Source of the DNA: Streptomyces sp. BA2
GTDB lineage: Bacteria; Actinomycetota; Actinomycetes; Streptomycetales; Streptomycetaceae
DNA length: 64,000 nt
Direction: 5' to 3'
NCBI RefSeq assembly: GCF_009769735.1
Contig: NZ_WSRO01000002.1
Coordinates: 2,678,001 to 2,742,000, forward strand
The stretch's first letter is position 1, and each line of letters starts with the position of its first letter. The notes below the pieces were generated by a model. That model had not been told where the DNA came from. It saw only the letters and a program-made list of their open reading frames with translations, and ran no database searches. The translations under genes and the position numbers were made by a program. Below are positions 55,718 through 63,314 of this stretch, piece by piece.

Positions 55718-55921
55718 TCAGGCCGGAACGATGTTCTCGGCCTGCAGGCCCTTCTGGCCCTGCGTGACGTCGAAGGAGACCTTCTGGCCCTCGAGGAGCT
55801 CACGGAAGCCCGAGGACGCGATGTTCGAGTAGTGGGCGAAGACGTCGGGGCCGCCGCCGTCCTGCTCGATGAAGCCGAAGCCCTTTTCAGCGTTGAACCA
55901 CTTAACGGTGCCAGTTGCCAT
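55718..55921 (-). CDS. cold-shock domain protein
   Basis: A 67-residue single-domain nucleic-acid chaperone of the CspA family. RNP1 is KGFGFIEQ and RNP2 is VFAHYSNI; the N-terminus [17 protein letters not shown] is canonical. It binds single-stranded RNA and DNA. ATG at 55921 follows GAGGAG. A long upstream region (55922-56100) contains a hairpin with a T-tract (56010-56052), which suggests regulation within the leader. Confidence 0.96.
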   Translation of the reverse strand: MATGTVKWFNAEKGFGFIEQDGGGPDVFAHYSNIASSGFRELLEGQKVSFDVTQGQKGLQAENIVPA

Positions 55922-56009
55922 GTCAATCTCCTCAACAGGGGCAGAGTAAGGAAAACCACGGAATTGTGGATTCCAAGCGCTGCAATGACCCCCATCCCGG
56001 AGAGACCGG

Positions 56010-56052
56010 AAAAAAACAATAATGCGCCCTCGGAGCATTCCCGTCAGGCGCA
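56010..56052 (-). terminator. hairpin with T-tract in the csp leader (attenuator candidate)
   Basis: On the minus strand TGCGCC (56052-56047) pairs with GGCGCA (56028-56023), with a smaller GGA/TCC stem inside, and is followed by TTATTGTTTTTTT (56022-56010). It is about 90 bp upstream of the csp ATG. Confidence 0.6.
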
Positions 56053-56165
56053 CATAAAGTTCATGGGTACCAAAACTGCGACGCATAAGCCTAACACGGA
56101 CGAGGGACCCCCCGTTTCCGGGTCCCCACCAGCCGCACGGGACGCCGCGGACCCCGCTACTCCAC

Positions 56166-56235
56166 TCGCCGCACGCCGGGCCGGCACGTCGCCGCACGCC
56201 CGGCTGGTACGTCGCCGCACCGCCCAGCCGGGACG
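56166..56235. repeat. three degenerate 23-24-bp direct repeats
   Basis: Units at 56166-56188, 56189-56211 and 56212-56235, each beginning TCGCCGCAC and ending near ACG. They lie between the csp and phosphatase promoters. Confidence 0.6.
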
Positions 56236-56290
56236 CCGGGTGAGATACCTGCCGCACGCACCTTCCTCCTGTCAGGGCACCCCGCTACCT

Positions 56291-56314
56291 TCAACCAAAC
56301 ATTCGCTTGGTTGA
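56291..56314. promoter_or_regulatory. TetR-like palindrome upstream of the tyrosine phosphatase gene
   Basis: TCAACCAA, 8 bp, TTGGTTGA: perfect 8-bp arms with the spacing of TetR-family operators. It ends 43 bp before the ATG. No TetR gene is adjacent. Confidence 0.6.
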
Positions 56315-56357
56315 GCGACGAGTGGCCATGGCGACCGCTACCGAGGAAGGCGGCCCA

Positions 56358-57308
56358 ATGCGCATCACCCGAACACGTACAGCAGTCGGAGTCGCGGTCT
56401 CCGCGCTGGCCCTGGGCACCCTGCCCGCCTGGGCGGCCCACGCCGAACCCACCGCACCCGAGCGCGGCACGGCACAGCACGCGCCGCACCACCCCTCCCG
56501 GCCCGCGTCCGACGACGTACGCCAGATACCTCTCCAAGGCGCCGTCAACGTAAGAGACCTGGGCGGCTACCGCACCTACGACGGCGAACGGGTCCGCTAC
56601 GGCCAGGTCTTCCGCGCCGACGCCCTCTCGAAGCTCACCGACGCCGATGTCGCCACCCTCGCCGGGCTCCGCCTGAAGAAGGTCGTCGACTTCCGGGTGG
56701 CGGCCGAGGTCCAGTACGACGGGCCCGACCGGCTGCCCGCAGGGCTCGTCCCGACGTCCCGGCCGGTCAGCGACAACGGCCTCTTCACGACGCTGATGAC
56801 CGTGATCGGCTCCAGGGACCCGGTCAAGCAGGAGGAGATGCTGGGCAACGGCAAGGCGGACGCCTTCATGCGCGACGTCTACCGCACCTTCGTCACCAAC
56901 GGCCCCAACCGCGCGCAGTTCGCGGCCACCCTGCGCGACATCGCCCAGGGCAGCAAGGCATCACCGCTGCTCTACCACTGCACGGCCGGCAAGGACCGCA
57001 CCGGCTGGACCAGCTATCTGCTGCTGCGTGCGGTCGGCGTCCCCGAGCAGACCGCCGTACGGGACTTCCTGGCGTCCAACACCTACCGGGCCGCGTACGA
57101 CGCGAAGGTGCGCGAGGGCTTGAAGCAGGGCGGCCTGATGCAGAACCCCGATCTCCTGATCCCGCTCCAAGAGGTCCGCACCGGCTATCTGGAGGCGGCG
57201 CTGACCGAGGTGAAGAAGGAGTACGGGAGCCTCAACGACTATCTGAGGAAGGGACTCGGGCTTGATACGCGGACGATTCTCGCGCTGCGGGAGCGGATGG
57301 TCGACTAG
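56358..57308 (+). CDS. secreted tyrosine-specific protein phosphatase
   Basis: Exported phosphatase of 316 residues. Signal peptide MRITRTRTAVGVAVSALALG, cleavage near residue 28 (AAHAEP). NVRDLGGYRTYDGERVRYG is the start of the fold shared by bacterial dual/tyrosine phosphatases such as MptpB and IphP. The P-loop HCTAGKDRTG has Cys208 and Arg214 (C-x5-R). It may act on host or extracellular phospho-proteins or phosphoinositides. ATG at 56358 follows GAGGAAGG; a palindrome upstream suggests repression. It converges with the VWA gene, 1 bp between stops. Confidence 0.92.
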   Translation: MRITRTRTAVGVAVSALALGTLPAWAAHAEPTAPERGTAQHAPHHPSRPASDDVRQIPLQGAVNVRDLGGYRTYDGERVRYGQVFRADALSKLTDADVATLAGLRLKKVVDFRVAAEVQYDGPDRLPAGLVPTSRPVSDNGLFTTLMTVIGSRDPVKQEEMLGNGKADAFMRDVYRTFVTNGPNRAQFAATLRDIAQGSKASPLLYHCTAGKDRTGWTSYLLLRAVGVPEQTAVRDFLASNTYRAAYDAKVREGLKQGGLMQNPDLLIPLQEVRTGYLEAALTEVKKEYGSLNDYLRKGLGLDTRTILALRERMVD

Positions 57309-57309
57309 T

Positions 57310-58047
57310 TCAGACAGCCACGATCCCCTGCGCCCTCGCCGCCGCCAGCCAGGTCGGGAACTCGCCCACCAGCTGGTCGTACAGGCGGTCGTCCGGGACG
57401 GCCCGGGGGTCGTGGCCCGCGTGGAAGAAACCCGCGTTGTCGACGGCGCGCTTGGCCGGGACGGCCAGTTCGTCGAGCTTGCGGAGGTAGTCGAACTGCT
57501 TGCTCTTCGCGTCGCCGAAGCCGATGAACTGCCAGAACAGCGGCAGCTTCGACGCCTTGCACAGATACCGCTCGGCGGCGAGCTTGTTGATGGGGCCGCC
57601 GTCGGTCTGGAAGACGACCAGAGCGGGGGCGGTGGAACCGCTGTCCACGTAGTGGTCGATCACGGCGTCCATCGCCAGGTGGTAGCTGGTCCTGCCCATG
57701 TGGCCGAGCCCGGCGACGATCTCGTCGATCCGCCCGTGGTGACGGTCGATGGCGATCTCCGTGACGGCGTCGACGTCCGTGGAGAAGAAGACCGTGGGCA
57801 CGGTGCCGTCGTCGTCGAAGTGCGCGGACAGGCCGAGGACCCGGTCGGCGAGGGCCTGGACGGTGCCGTCCTTGTAGTACGGCTTCATGGAGCCGGAGTA
57901 GTCGACGACGAGGTAGACCGCGGCTCGTTGGCCGTCCAGGCCGTGCTTGCGGAGGCTGGCGCCCGCGGTCTTGTAGAGGCTGACGAGGGCGGGCGCCGCC
58001 TCTTCCACCTTGCTCAGGCTGATCGCCGGTCCCATGTGCGGCCCCAT
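57310..58047 (-). CDS. VWA-domain protein
   Basis: A 245-residue cytoplasmic von Willebrand A protein. The MIDAS motif DxSxS is DYSGS (Asp49, Ser51, Ser53) in VYLVVDYSGSMKPYYKDG; a third ligand may come from GRTSYH, and FQTDGGPINKLAAERYL follows. Such proteins (TerF/TerY-like) are associated with tellurite-resistance and stress clusters, but no ter gene is nearby. ATG at 58047 has CAGGAG upstream. Divergent from the SDR gene. Confidence 0.85.
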   Translation of the reverse strand: MGPHMGPAISLSKVEEAAPALVSLYKTAGASLRKHGLDGQRAAVYLVVDYSGSMKPYYKDGTVQALADRVLGLSAHFDDDGTVPTVFFSTDVDAVTEIAIDRHHGRIDEIVAGLGHMGRTSYHLAMDAVIDHYVDSGSTAPALVVFQTDGGPINKLAAERYLCKASKLPLFWQFIGFGDAKSKQFDYLRKLDELAVPAKRAVDNAGFFHAGHDPRAVPDDRLYDQLVGEFPTWLAAARAQGIVAV

Positions 58048-58082
58048 TCTGCTGGCTCCTGTCCATTCCTGGCGGTGACGTA

Positions 58083-58814
58083 ATCTCTTACGGGCTTGAG
58101 GGCAAGACGGTACTGATTACCGGCGCGGGCCGTGGGCAGGGGGCCGCCGAGGCGCGGCTCTTCGCGGAGGCGGGGGCGCGGGTCGTGGTGACGGATGTCC
58201 GGGAGGAGGAGGGACGGGAGGTCGCCAAGTCCCTTGGCGAGCAAGGTCTTTTCGTACGTCATGACGTCACGGACGCGGAGAGCTGGGCGTCGGCCGTGGC
58301 GGCCGGGGTGGAGGCCTTCGGCCGTCTGGACGCGCTCGTGAACAACGCCGCGCTGTGGCGGACGGCGTCCGTGGAGGAGGAGACGTACGAGAACTTCGAG
58401 GCGCTGATCCGGGTCAATCTCCTCGGCCCGTTCCTGGGCATCCAGGCGGTGCTGCCCGCGCTGCGGGGTGCCGGGGGCGGCTCGATCGTGAACGTGTCGT
58501 CGACGGCGGGGCTCGTGGGGATACGGGGGCACGCGGCGTACGGCTCGACGAAGTTCGGGCTGCGGGGGCTGACTCGTTCCTCGGCGCTGGACCTCGCGGG
58601 GTACGGGGTGCGGGTCAACTCCGTTCACCCCGGGGCGATCGACACCCCGATGATCTCCGCGGCCTCCGCCGGGCGGGACTGGTCGCATCTGCCGCTCGGC
58701 CGGATGGGCCGCCCCGAGGAGGTCGGGGAGCTGGTCCTCTTCCTTGCGTCGGAGGCGTCGTCGTACATCACCGGGGCGGAGTTCGCGGTGGACGGCGGGT
58801 CGACGGCGGGGTAG
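58083..58814 (+). CDS. SDR family oxidoreductase with abnormal 5' end
   Basis: NAD(P)-dependent short-chain dehydrogenase, about 243 residues. The cofactor motif is VLITGAGRGQGAAEARLFAE; NNAA and NVSSTAGLVGIRGHAAYGST-K (Ser-Tyr-Lys) complete the active site; the C-terminal YITGAEFAVDGGS is typical. The conserved frame is open from a TGA at 58020 but contains no ATG, GTG or TTG before the cofactor motif; the first one, GTG 58185, would delete it. A GTG at 58075 is out of frame and would join it if the two bases 58081-58082 were absent. 58083 is taken as the first conserved codon. Confidence 0.75.
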   Translation: MSYGLEGKTVLITGAGRGQGAAEARLFAEAGARVVVTDVREEEGREVAKSLGEQGLFVRHDVTDAESWASAVAAGVEAFGRLDALVNNAALWRTASVEEETYENFEALIRVNLLGPFLGIQAVLPALRGAGGGSIVNVSSTAGLVGIRGHAAYGSTKFGLRGLTRSSALDLAGYGVRVNSVHPGAIDTPMISAASAGRDWSHLPLGRMGRPEEVGELVLFLASEASSYITGAEFAVDGGSTAG

Positions 58815-58830
58815 GGCGGTCCCTGCGGGG

Positions 58831-59040
58831 CTTTCCCCAATCCCGCCCCTTCCCGAAACTGGGGCTCCGCCCCAGACCCCGCTCCTCAAACGCCGGAGGG
58901 GCTGAAACCACTCAGCCCGTCCGGCGTTTGAGGACGAACTCGGCGAAGCCGGTGATGACGGCCACCAAGGCCCCCGCGCCAGAGCGGCCCGCGGCGGGGC
59001 CGCAAATGTCACAGCCGGGAAGGGGCGGGGTTGGGGAAAG
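58831..59040. repeat. 210-bp nested inverted repeat between convergent genes
   Basis: Outer arms 58831-58854 and 59017-59040 match at 23 of 24 positions (CTTTCCCCAATCCCGCCC and its complement). Inner arms 58883-58896 and 58921-58934 (TCCTCAAACGCCGG) match perfectly, with a further GGGCTGA/TCAGCCC inside. A 26-bp tail, 58932-58957, matches 15142-15167 at 25 of 26 bases. No transposase or target duplication was seen. Confidence 0.85.
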
Positions 59041-59048
59041 AAACGCCC

Positions 59049-60149
59049 CTACTCCGCCCGCTCCTGAAACGCCGGCAACTCAAAGATCCGCGTCTTCGCC
59101 TCATCGTCCATCAGCTCGACCAGCGGCATCACCAGCTCCCACAGGTCCCGCTTGTCCACCTCCAGGGCGAGCGCATCGAGGTCGAGCGCGGGCAACGCCC
59201 CCGCCGCGTCGGCGACGACCTTGCGGGACTCGCCCGGCAGCGCGTCCACGAGCGGCAGGAACTCCGCCCAGAGCCCAGTCGCGACCACCGCCCGAACCAC
59301 CCCACCCAACACCCCCGCATCCCGCAGGGAAGGAAGCACCGCGACCGCCCGCCGCTCCTCCTCCCCCAGCAGCGCGACCAGCGGCAGCAGCGACTCCCAG
59401 AGGTCCTGCTCGCTCACCGTCACGACCAGGGAGTCCAGCTCCTCCTGCGGCCGCGCCGCGGCGAGCGACGCGATACGGCCCCGCTGCTCCCCAGTCACCA
59501 TCCCGGCCACGGCAAGCGCCTCGGGCCACAGCCCCTCCCCCGACGCCGACGCGATGACCGACGCCAGCCGCTCCGCACCCATCAGATCGATGATCTGGCC
59601 CAGCCGCTCCGGCAGGTCGATCGCGAACCCCGTCCGCAGGACAGCCGCGTCGTCCACCTGCGGCAGGATCCGCCGCAACGCCGAGTCCGGCAGGTAGCCG
59701 ACGAAGCGGCCCATCGTCAGGTAGTCGCCCCGCTCGGCCAGTGCCACCGCGATCCGCACCACCAGGCCCTCGTCGAGCCGTTCGACGATGCCCTTGATCC
59801 TTCGCGGGTCGAGATGCCCGCACGACTCCGCCGTGAACGACACCGGCAGCTTCTCGATGATGTCCGCGGCCCGCGCCGGTTCGAGGCGCCCGGCGACCCC
59901 GGCGGCGAGCCGCGGTCCGAGTGCCTTCTGCGAGATCGCGGCCGCGACCCCGGCCGGCACCAGCTTCGTCGCGGACGCGATCCGGTCCAGCATCTCGGGC
60001 GTACGGTCGAAGAGCGCCGCGACGCATTGCTCGCGGAAGCGGCGTACGTCCTCGACGGGGAGTGCCGCGAGGAAGGCGAGCTGATCCGGCTCCGCGTCCA
60101 GCAATCGCGCGATCTTCAGGGTCTCCGCCCTGCTCCGCAGTTTGTCCAT
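59049..60149 (-). CDS. helical-repeat protein, MgtE N-domain-like, unknown function
   Basis: A 366-residue cytoplasmic protein made almost entirely of amphipathic helices. Units such as LAALPVEDVRRFREQCVAAL, RAADIIEKLPVSF and RLGQIIDLMGAERLASVIAS recall the superhelical N-domain of MgtE and FliG-like repeats. No enzymatic motif is seen. It lies about 60 bp upstream, in transcription order downstream, of a small protein gene on the same strand, separated by 9-bp tandem repeats. Function unknown. Confidence 0.6.
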   Translation of the reverse strand: MDKLRSRAETLKIARLLDAEPDQLAFLAALPVEDVRRFREQCVAALFDRTPEMLDRIASATKLVPAGVAAAISQKALGPRLAAGVAGRLEPARAADIIEKLPVSFTAESCGHLDPRRIKGIVERLDEGLVVRIAVALAERGDYLTMGRFVGYLPDSALRRILPQVDDAAVLRTGFAIDLPERLGQIIDLMGAERLASVIASASGEGLWPEALAVAGMVTGEQRGRIASLAAARPQEELDSLVVTVSEQDLWESLLPLVALLGEEERRAVAVLPSLRDAGVLGGVVRAVVATGLWAEFLPLVDALPGESRKVVADAAGALPALDLDALALEVDKRDLWELVMPLVELMDDEAKTRIFELPAFQERAE

Positions 60150-60169
60150 GGCCTGCCCCTCCCTATGGG

Positions 60170-60214
60170 TCTATCGGATCGAGCGGATCTAGCGGATCTA
60201 TCGGATCTATCGGA
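60170..60214. repeat. 9-bp tandem repeat array
   Basis: Five copies of TCTATCGGA or close variants (TCGAGCGGA, TCTAGCGGA). The array contains the stop codon of the small minus-strand gene and lies just before the next gene on that strand. Confidence 0.9.
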
Positions 60215-60425
60215 AGAGAATCCGGCGTACGGGGCCCCTGGCCAACGCGGGCACCAGTTTCAGCGCCTCCTCGGCGGCTTCGTTCAGGCCCGAAGCGCGG
60301 CTCTCGCGTTCCCGCTTCAGCGCGTCGGCCAGCAGAGCCGACTGCTCGGGCGTCAACTGCCCGAAGGATTCCGGTGGTTCGTCCCGCAGCTCCTTGCTCA
60401 GCTGCTCCCGCGCTTCGGTGCTCAT
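60207..60425 (-). CDS. small helical protein, unknown function
   Basis: A 72-residue protein, charged and largely helical (MSTEAREQLSKELRDEPPES, QSALLADALKRERESRASG), ending in the basic tail RGPVRRILFR. ATG at 60425 follows GGGAGG at good spacing, which supports it. It is the upstream partner of the helical-repeat gene, on the same strand, and is divergent from the chitosanase gene with a perfect palindrome between them. Family not recognised. Confidence 0.65.
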   Translation of the reverse strand: MSTEAREQLSKELRDEPPESFGQLTPEQSALLADALKRERESRASGLNEAAEEALKLVPALARGPVRRILFR

Positions 60426-60478
60426 AGGGCCTCCCATGGCCGGGTACGGCTCCGTACGGCTCCCGAGACTGGTGTGAA

Positions 60479-60495
60479 ATTGACTATTAGTCAAT
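60479..60495. promoter_or_regulatory. 17-bp perfect palindrome, candidate operator of the chitosanase promoter
   Basis: ATTGACTA-T-TAGTCAAT, 53 bp before the chitosanase ATG and 54 bp before the start of the divergent small gene. It contains TTGACT, a plausible -35 element. The form is like MarR-family operators. Confidence 0.6.
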
Positions 60496-60548
60496 AGAGC
60501 GGGATCCGGAAGGCGCGCTACCGCGAAACCGCACGTAATCTTGTGCGA

Positions 60549-61448
60549 ATGAAACGTGCAGGCCTCCTCCTTCTCGCCGTCGCCCCGGTCGCCACGGTCG
60601 CCGTCTACCTCCTGGGCGGGGACTCCGACAGCGATGTCTCCGGAGCCGGTCAGAAGGTGCCCGGCACCCAGCGTCCGTACGACGAGGACAAGTCGGCGGC
60701 CGAGATCAAGGCCGACGACGAGCTGATCGCGGACCTTCCCCCGGGCCTCGCGGCGCCCGCCAAGAAGGAGCTGGCCCAGAAGCTCGTGACCAGCGCGGAG
60801 AACTCCACGCTGGACTGGCGCGGTCAGTACGGCTACATCGAGGACATCGGCGACGGGAACGGCTACACCGCGGGCATCATCGGCTTCTGCACCGGCACCC
60901 ACGACCTGCTGACCCTCGTCGAGCGCTACACGAAGGACCACCCGGACAACGGCCTCGCGCGCTATCTGCCCGCCCTGCGCAAGGTCGACGGCAGCGACTC
61001 GCACGAGGGTCTGGACCCCGGCTTCACCAAGGCCTGGAAGGCGGAGGCCGCGAAGCCCGCGTTCCGGAAGGCGCAGGACAGGACGCGCGACGGCGTCTAC
61101 TTCGACCCGGCGGTGCGCCTGGCCAAGCTCGACGGGCTCGGCACGCTCGGCCAGTTCATCTACTACGACGCGATGGTCCTGCACGGCCCCGGCACGGGCC
61201 CGCGCGGTTTCTACGGCCTGCGCGAGGCCGCACTGAACGAGGCGAACACGCCCGCGCAGGGCGGCAAGGAGAAGGCGTACCTCGACATCTTCCTCGATAT
61301 CCGCACCAAGGTGATGAAGGAGAAGAAGGCCCACCGCGACACGTCCCGCGTCGAGACGGCCCAGCGCCAGTTCCTCTACGACGGCAATCTGGGCCTGAAG
61401 ACCCCGCTGACGTGGAAGGTGTACGGGGAGACGTTCAAGGTCCCGTAA
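60549..61448 (+). CDS. chitosanase, glycoside hydrolase family 46
   Basis: Endo-hydrolase of beta-1,4-linked glucosamine polymers, 299 residues, exported by an N-terminal hydrophobic signal (RAGLLLLAVAPVATVAVYLL). Glu84 in TSAENSTLDWRGQYG and Asp102 in YIEDIGDGNGYTAGIIGF are 18 residues apart, the same as the Glu22/Asp40 pair of the N174 chitosanase. FCTGTHDLLTLVERYTKDHP also fits. The signal ends without a clear cleavage box, so the protein might stay anchored. ATG at 60549 is chosen over GTG at 60543. Confidence 0.92.
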   Translation: MKRAGLLLLAVAPVATVAVYLLGGDSDSDVSGAGQKVPGTQRPYDEDKSAAEIKADDELIADLPPGLAAPAKKELAQKLVTSAENSTLDWRGQYGYIEDIGDGNGYTAGIIGFCTGTHDLLTLVERYTKDHPDNGLARYLPALRKVDGSDSHEGLDPGFTKAWKAEAAKPAFRKAQDRTRDGVYFDPAVRLAKLDGLGTLGQFIYYDAMVLHGPGTGPRGFYGLREAALNEANTPAQGGKEKAYLDIFLDIRTKVMKEKKAHRDTSRVETAQRQFLYDGNLGLKTPLTWKVYGETFKVP

Positions 61449-61466
61449 CCCTGAACGTCTCCCCGT
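61423..61466. terminator. bidirectional terminator overlapping the end of the chitosanase gene
   Basis: Perfect 15-bp stem (61423-61437 ACGGGGAGACGTTCA and 61452-61466) with a 14-nt loop. The left arm is inside the coding region and the stop codon is in the loop. Confidence 0.85.
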
Positions 61467-61469
61467 CGC

Positions 61470-62303
61470 TCAGCCCTTCACCGCTCCCGCCGCCAGGCCC
61501 GAGCCCAGCTTCCGGTGCACGATCACGAAGAAGATCATCACCGGCACGGTGACCAGCGTGGAGCTGGCCATGACCGGGCCCCAGGCCGTGGAGTTCTCAC
61601 CGAAGAACTGGTAAATGCCCACGGCCGCCGTGTACTTGTCGCTGCCCTTCATGAAGGTGTACGCGAAGACGAACTCGTTCCACGCCGTGATGAAGGCGAA
61701 GATCGAGGTCGCGACGAGTCCCGGCGCCACCAGCGGAAGCAGTACCGAACGGAACATCCGGAACCACGACGCCCCGTCGATGTACGCCGCCTCCTCGACC
61801 TCCTTGGGCACGGTCTGGACGAAGCCGCGCAGGGTCCAGATCGCGAAGGGCAGCGAGAGCGCGACGTAGACGATCGTCAGGCCGAGCAGCGAGTTGAGCA
61901 TGTCGTAGTCCCGCATCTGGATGAAGAGCGGGATGACGAGCGCCTCGAGCGGCACCATCTGCACTATCAGGACCATGATCAGTACGGAGGTGCGGAACCG
62001 GAACTTGAAGCGGGCCACCGCGATGGCCGCGAAGAGCGAGAGCACCCCGGCGGCAAGGATCGTGCCGAAGCCGACGAGCGCGGAGTTCAGCAGGTACGTG
62101 CCGAAGTTGCCCTTCTCGAACACGTAGGTGAAGTGCTCGAAGCTGAAGCCGCTCGGCAGCACGTCCGAACCGCGCGTGACGGCTTTCGGGTCGAGTGCCG
62201 TGGAGATCATCCAGTACACGGGGAAGAGCGTGAAGAGCAGCAGCGCGGCGACCGCGACGGGCAGCCCGATGCGTGCGGCGAGTGTGGCGCGACGGACACT
62301 CAC
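61470..62303 (-). CDS. carbohydrate ABC transporter permease, MalG-type
   Basis: Inner-membrane subunit of a CUT1 sugar importer, 277 residues, six membrane segments. The EAA loop is EVEEAAYIDGASWFRMFRSV followed by LPLVAPG. It begins MSVRRATLAARIGLPVAVAA at GTG 62303, with GGGGAGGAGG upstream, and overlaps the stop of the upstream permease by 4 bp (GTGA). The substrate is unknown. Confidence 0.92.
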   Translation of the reverse strand: MSVRRATLAARIGLPVAVAALLLFTLFPVYWMISTALDPKAVTRGSDVLPSGFSFEHFTYVFEKGNFGTYLLNSALVGFGTILAAGVLSLFAAIAVARFKFRFRTSVLIMVLIVQMVPLEALVIPLFIQMRDYDMLNSLLGLTIVYVALSLPFAIWTLRGFVQTVPKEVEEAAYIDGASWFRMFRSVLLPLVAPGLVATSIFAFITAWNEFVFAYTFMKGSDKYTAAVGIYQFFGENSTAWGPVMASSTLVTVPVMIFFVIVHRKLGSGLAAGAVKG

Positions 62304-63295
62304 AGGTCCTCCTCCCCCTGTCGGAACAACGTACGGATGTAGACGACCGTGATGGCGAGGAGCAGCAGGGTCAGCAGGACCGCTGCCGCCGCGCCCGTGC
62401 CGTAGTCGTTCTTGGCGAACGCCTGGATGTAGGAGAAGACGCCGAGGTTGTAGACCTCTTCGTTGGCGCCGTCGCCGCCCGGCATCAGATAGATCTGGGT
62501 GAAGACCTTGAAGTCCCAGATGGTGGAGAGGATGGTCACCACGAGGAAGACCGGCTTGATCGTCGGCAGCGTGATCTTCCAGAACCGCTGCCAGGCGTTG
62601 GCGCCGTCCAGCTCCCCCGCTTCGTAGAGCTCCTTGGGGATCGTCATCAGGCCCGCGAGGACGGTGATGGCGACGAACGGGAAGCCGTGGTGGACGACGT
62701 TCAGGGTCGCGATCGCGTAGAACGGCCCGCGCTCGGTGAACCAGTTGGTGGTCTCGGGGTCGATGAGCCCCATCGAGCCCGCGATCTGGCTGACCATGCC
62801 GTCCTGCGGCTGGAAGAGCCAGATCCAGACGTACGTCCCGGTGACGGCGGGCATCGCCCAGGCCGCGAGGATCGCGATGGAGCAGATGAGCCGCCACGTC
62901 GGGCCGAGGCGGTTGAGCAGCAGTGCGACGAGGGTGCCGAGCGCGACGGTGAGGCCGACGCAGGCGATCGCGAAGAACGCCGTGTTGGGCAGGACCGTCT
63001 TCCACAGGAGTCCGCTGCCGAGCAGGTCGGTGTAGTGGTCGAATCCGGTGTACGTGCCCACTCCGCCGCCGAATTTGACGGCGTAGTCCTGCATCGAGAG
63101 CTTGCCGACCTGGATCAGCGGCCAGAGCAGCAGGCCCGCGAGGACCAGGAGGGACGGTGCGAGGAGGAGCCACGGCCGGGTGAGGCCGACCAGCTTCTTC
63201 TTGCGCAGGGCCGCTTCGTGTTCGGGGCGGGGGGCTGCGGGGCGACGGGCCTCGGCGCCTTCCTTCGGCCCGTCGCTGACGAACGTGTCTTTCAC
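62300..63295 (-). CDS. carbohydrate ABC transporter permease, MalF/UgpA-type
   Basis: Partner permease of 331 residues with a cytoplasmic N-terminal tail of about 45 residues and six membrane segments. The EAA loop is ELYEAGELDGANAWQRFWKI followed by TLPTIKPVF. WLFQPQDGMVSQIAGSMGL is a typical extracytoplasmic loop. It is translationally coupled to the MalG-type gene and 19 bp downstream of the binding-protein gene. Confidence 0.92.
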   Translation of the reverse strand: MKDTFVSDGPKEGAEARRPAAPRPEHEAALRKKKLVGLTRPWLLLAPSLLVLAGLLLWPLIQVGKLSMQDYAVKFGGGVGTYTGFDHYTDLLGSGLLWKTVLPNTAFFAIACVGLTVALGTLVALLLNRLGPTWRLICSIAILAAWAMPAVTGTYVWIWLFQPQDGMVSQIAGSMGLIDPETTNWFTERGPFYAIATLNVVHHGFPFVAITVLAGLMTIPKELYEAGELDGANAWQRFWKITLPTIKPVFLVVTILSTIWDFKVFTQIYLMPGGDGANEEVYNLGVFSYIQAFAKNDYGTGAAAAVLLTLLLLAITVVYIRTLFRQGEEDL

Positions 63296-63314
63296 AGTGC
63301 CGACTCGCCCTCGC

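Larger units (their letters stand above)
55922..56357. other. 436-bp divergent intergenic region, csp leader and phosphatase promoter region
   Basis: Holds the csp ribosome binding site and leader, a hairpin with T-tract, three degenerate 23-bp repeats (56166-56235) and a TetR-like palindrome (56291-56314). No credible gene on either strand was found. Confidence 0.6.

Noticed and set aside
57310..58047. Tellurite-resistance cluster around the VWA protein
   Set aside because: No terB, terC, terD or TerY-associated kinase gene lies nearby, so only the domain is claimed.
58185..58814. Short SDR version starting at GTG 58185
   Set aside because: It would remove the glycine-rich cofactor motif that is clearly encoded upstream in the same frame.
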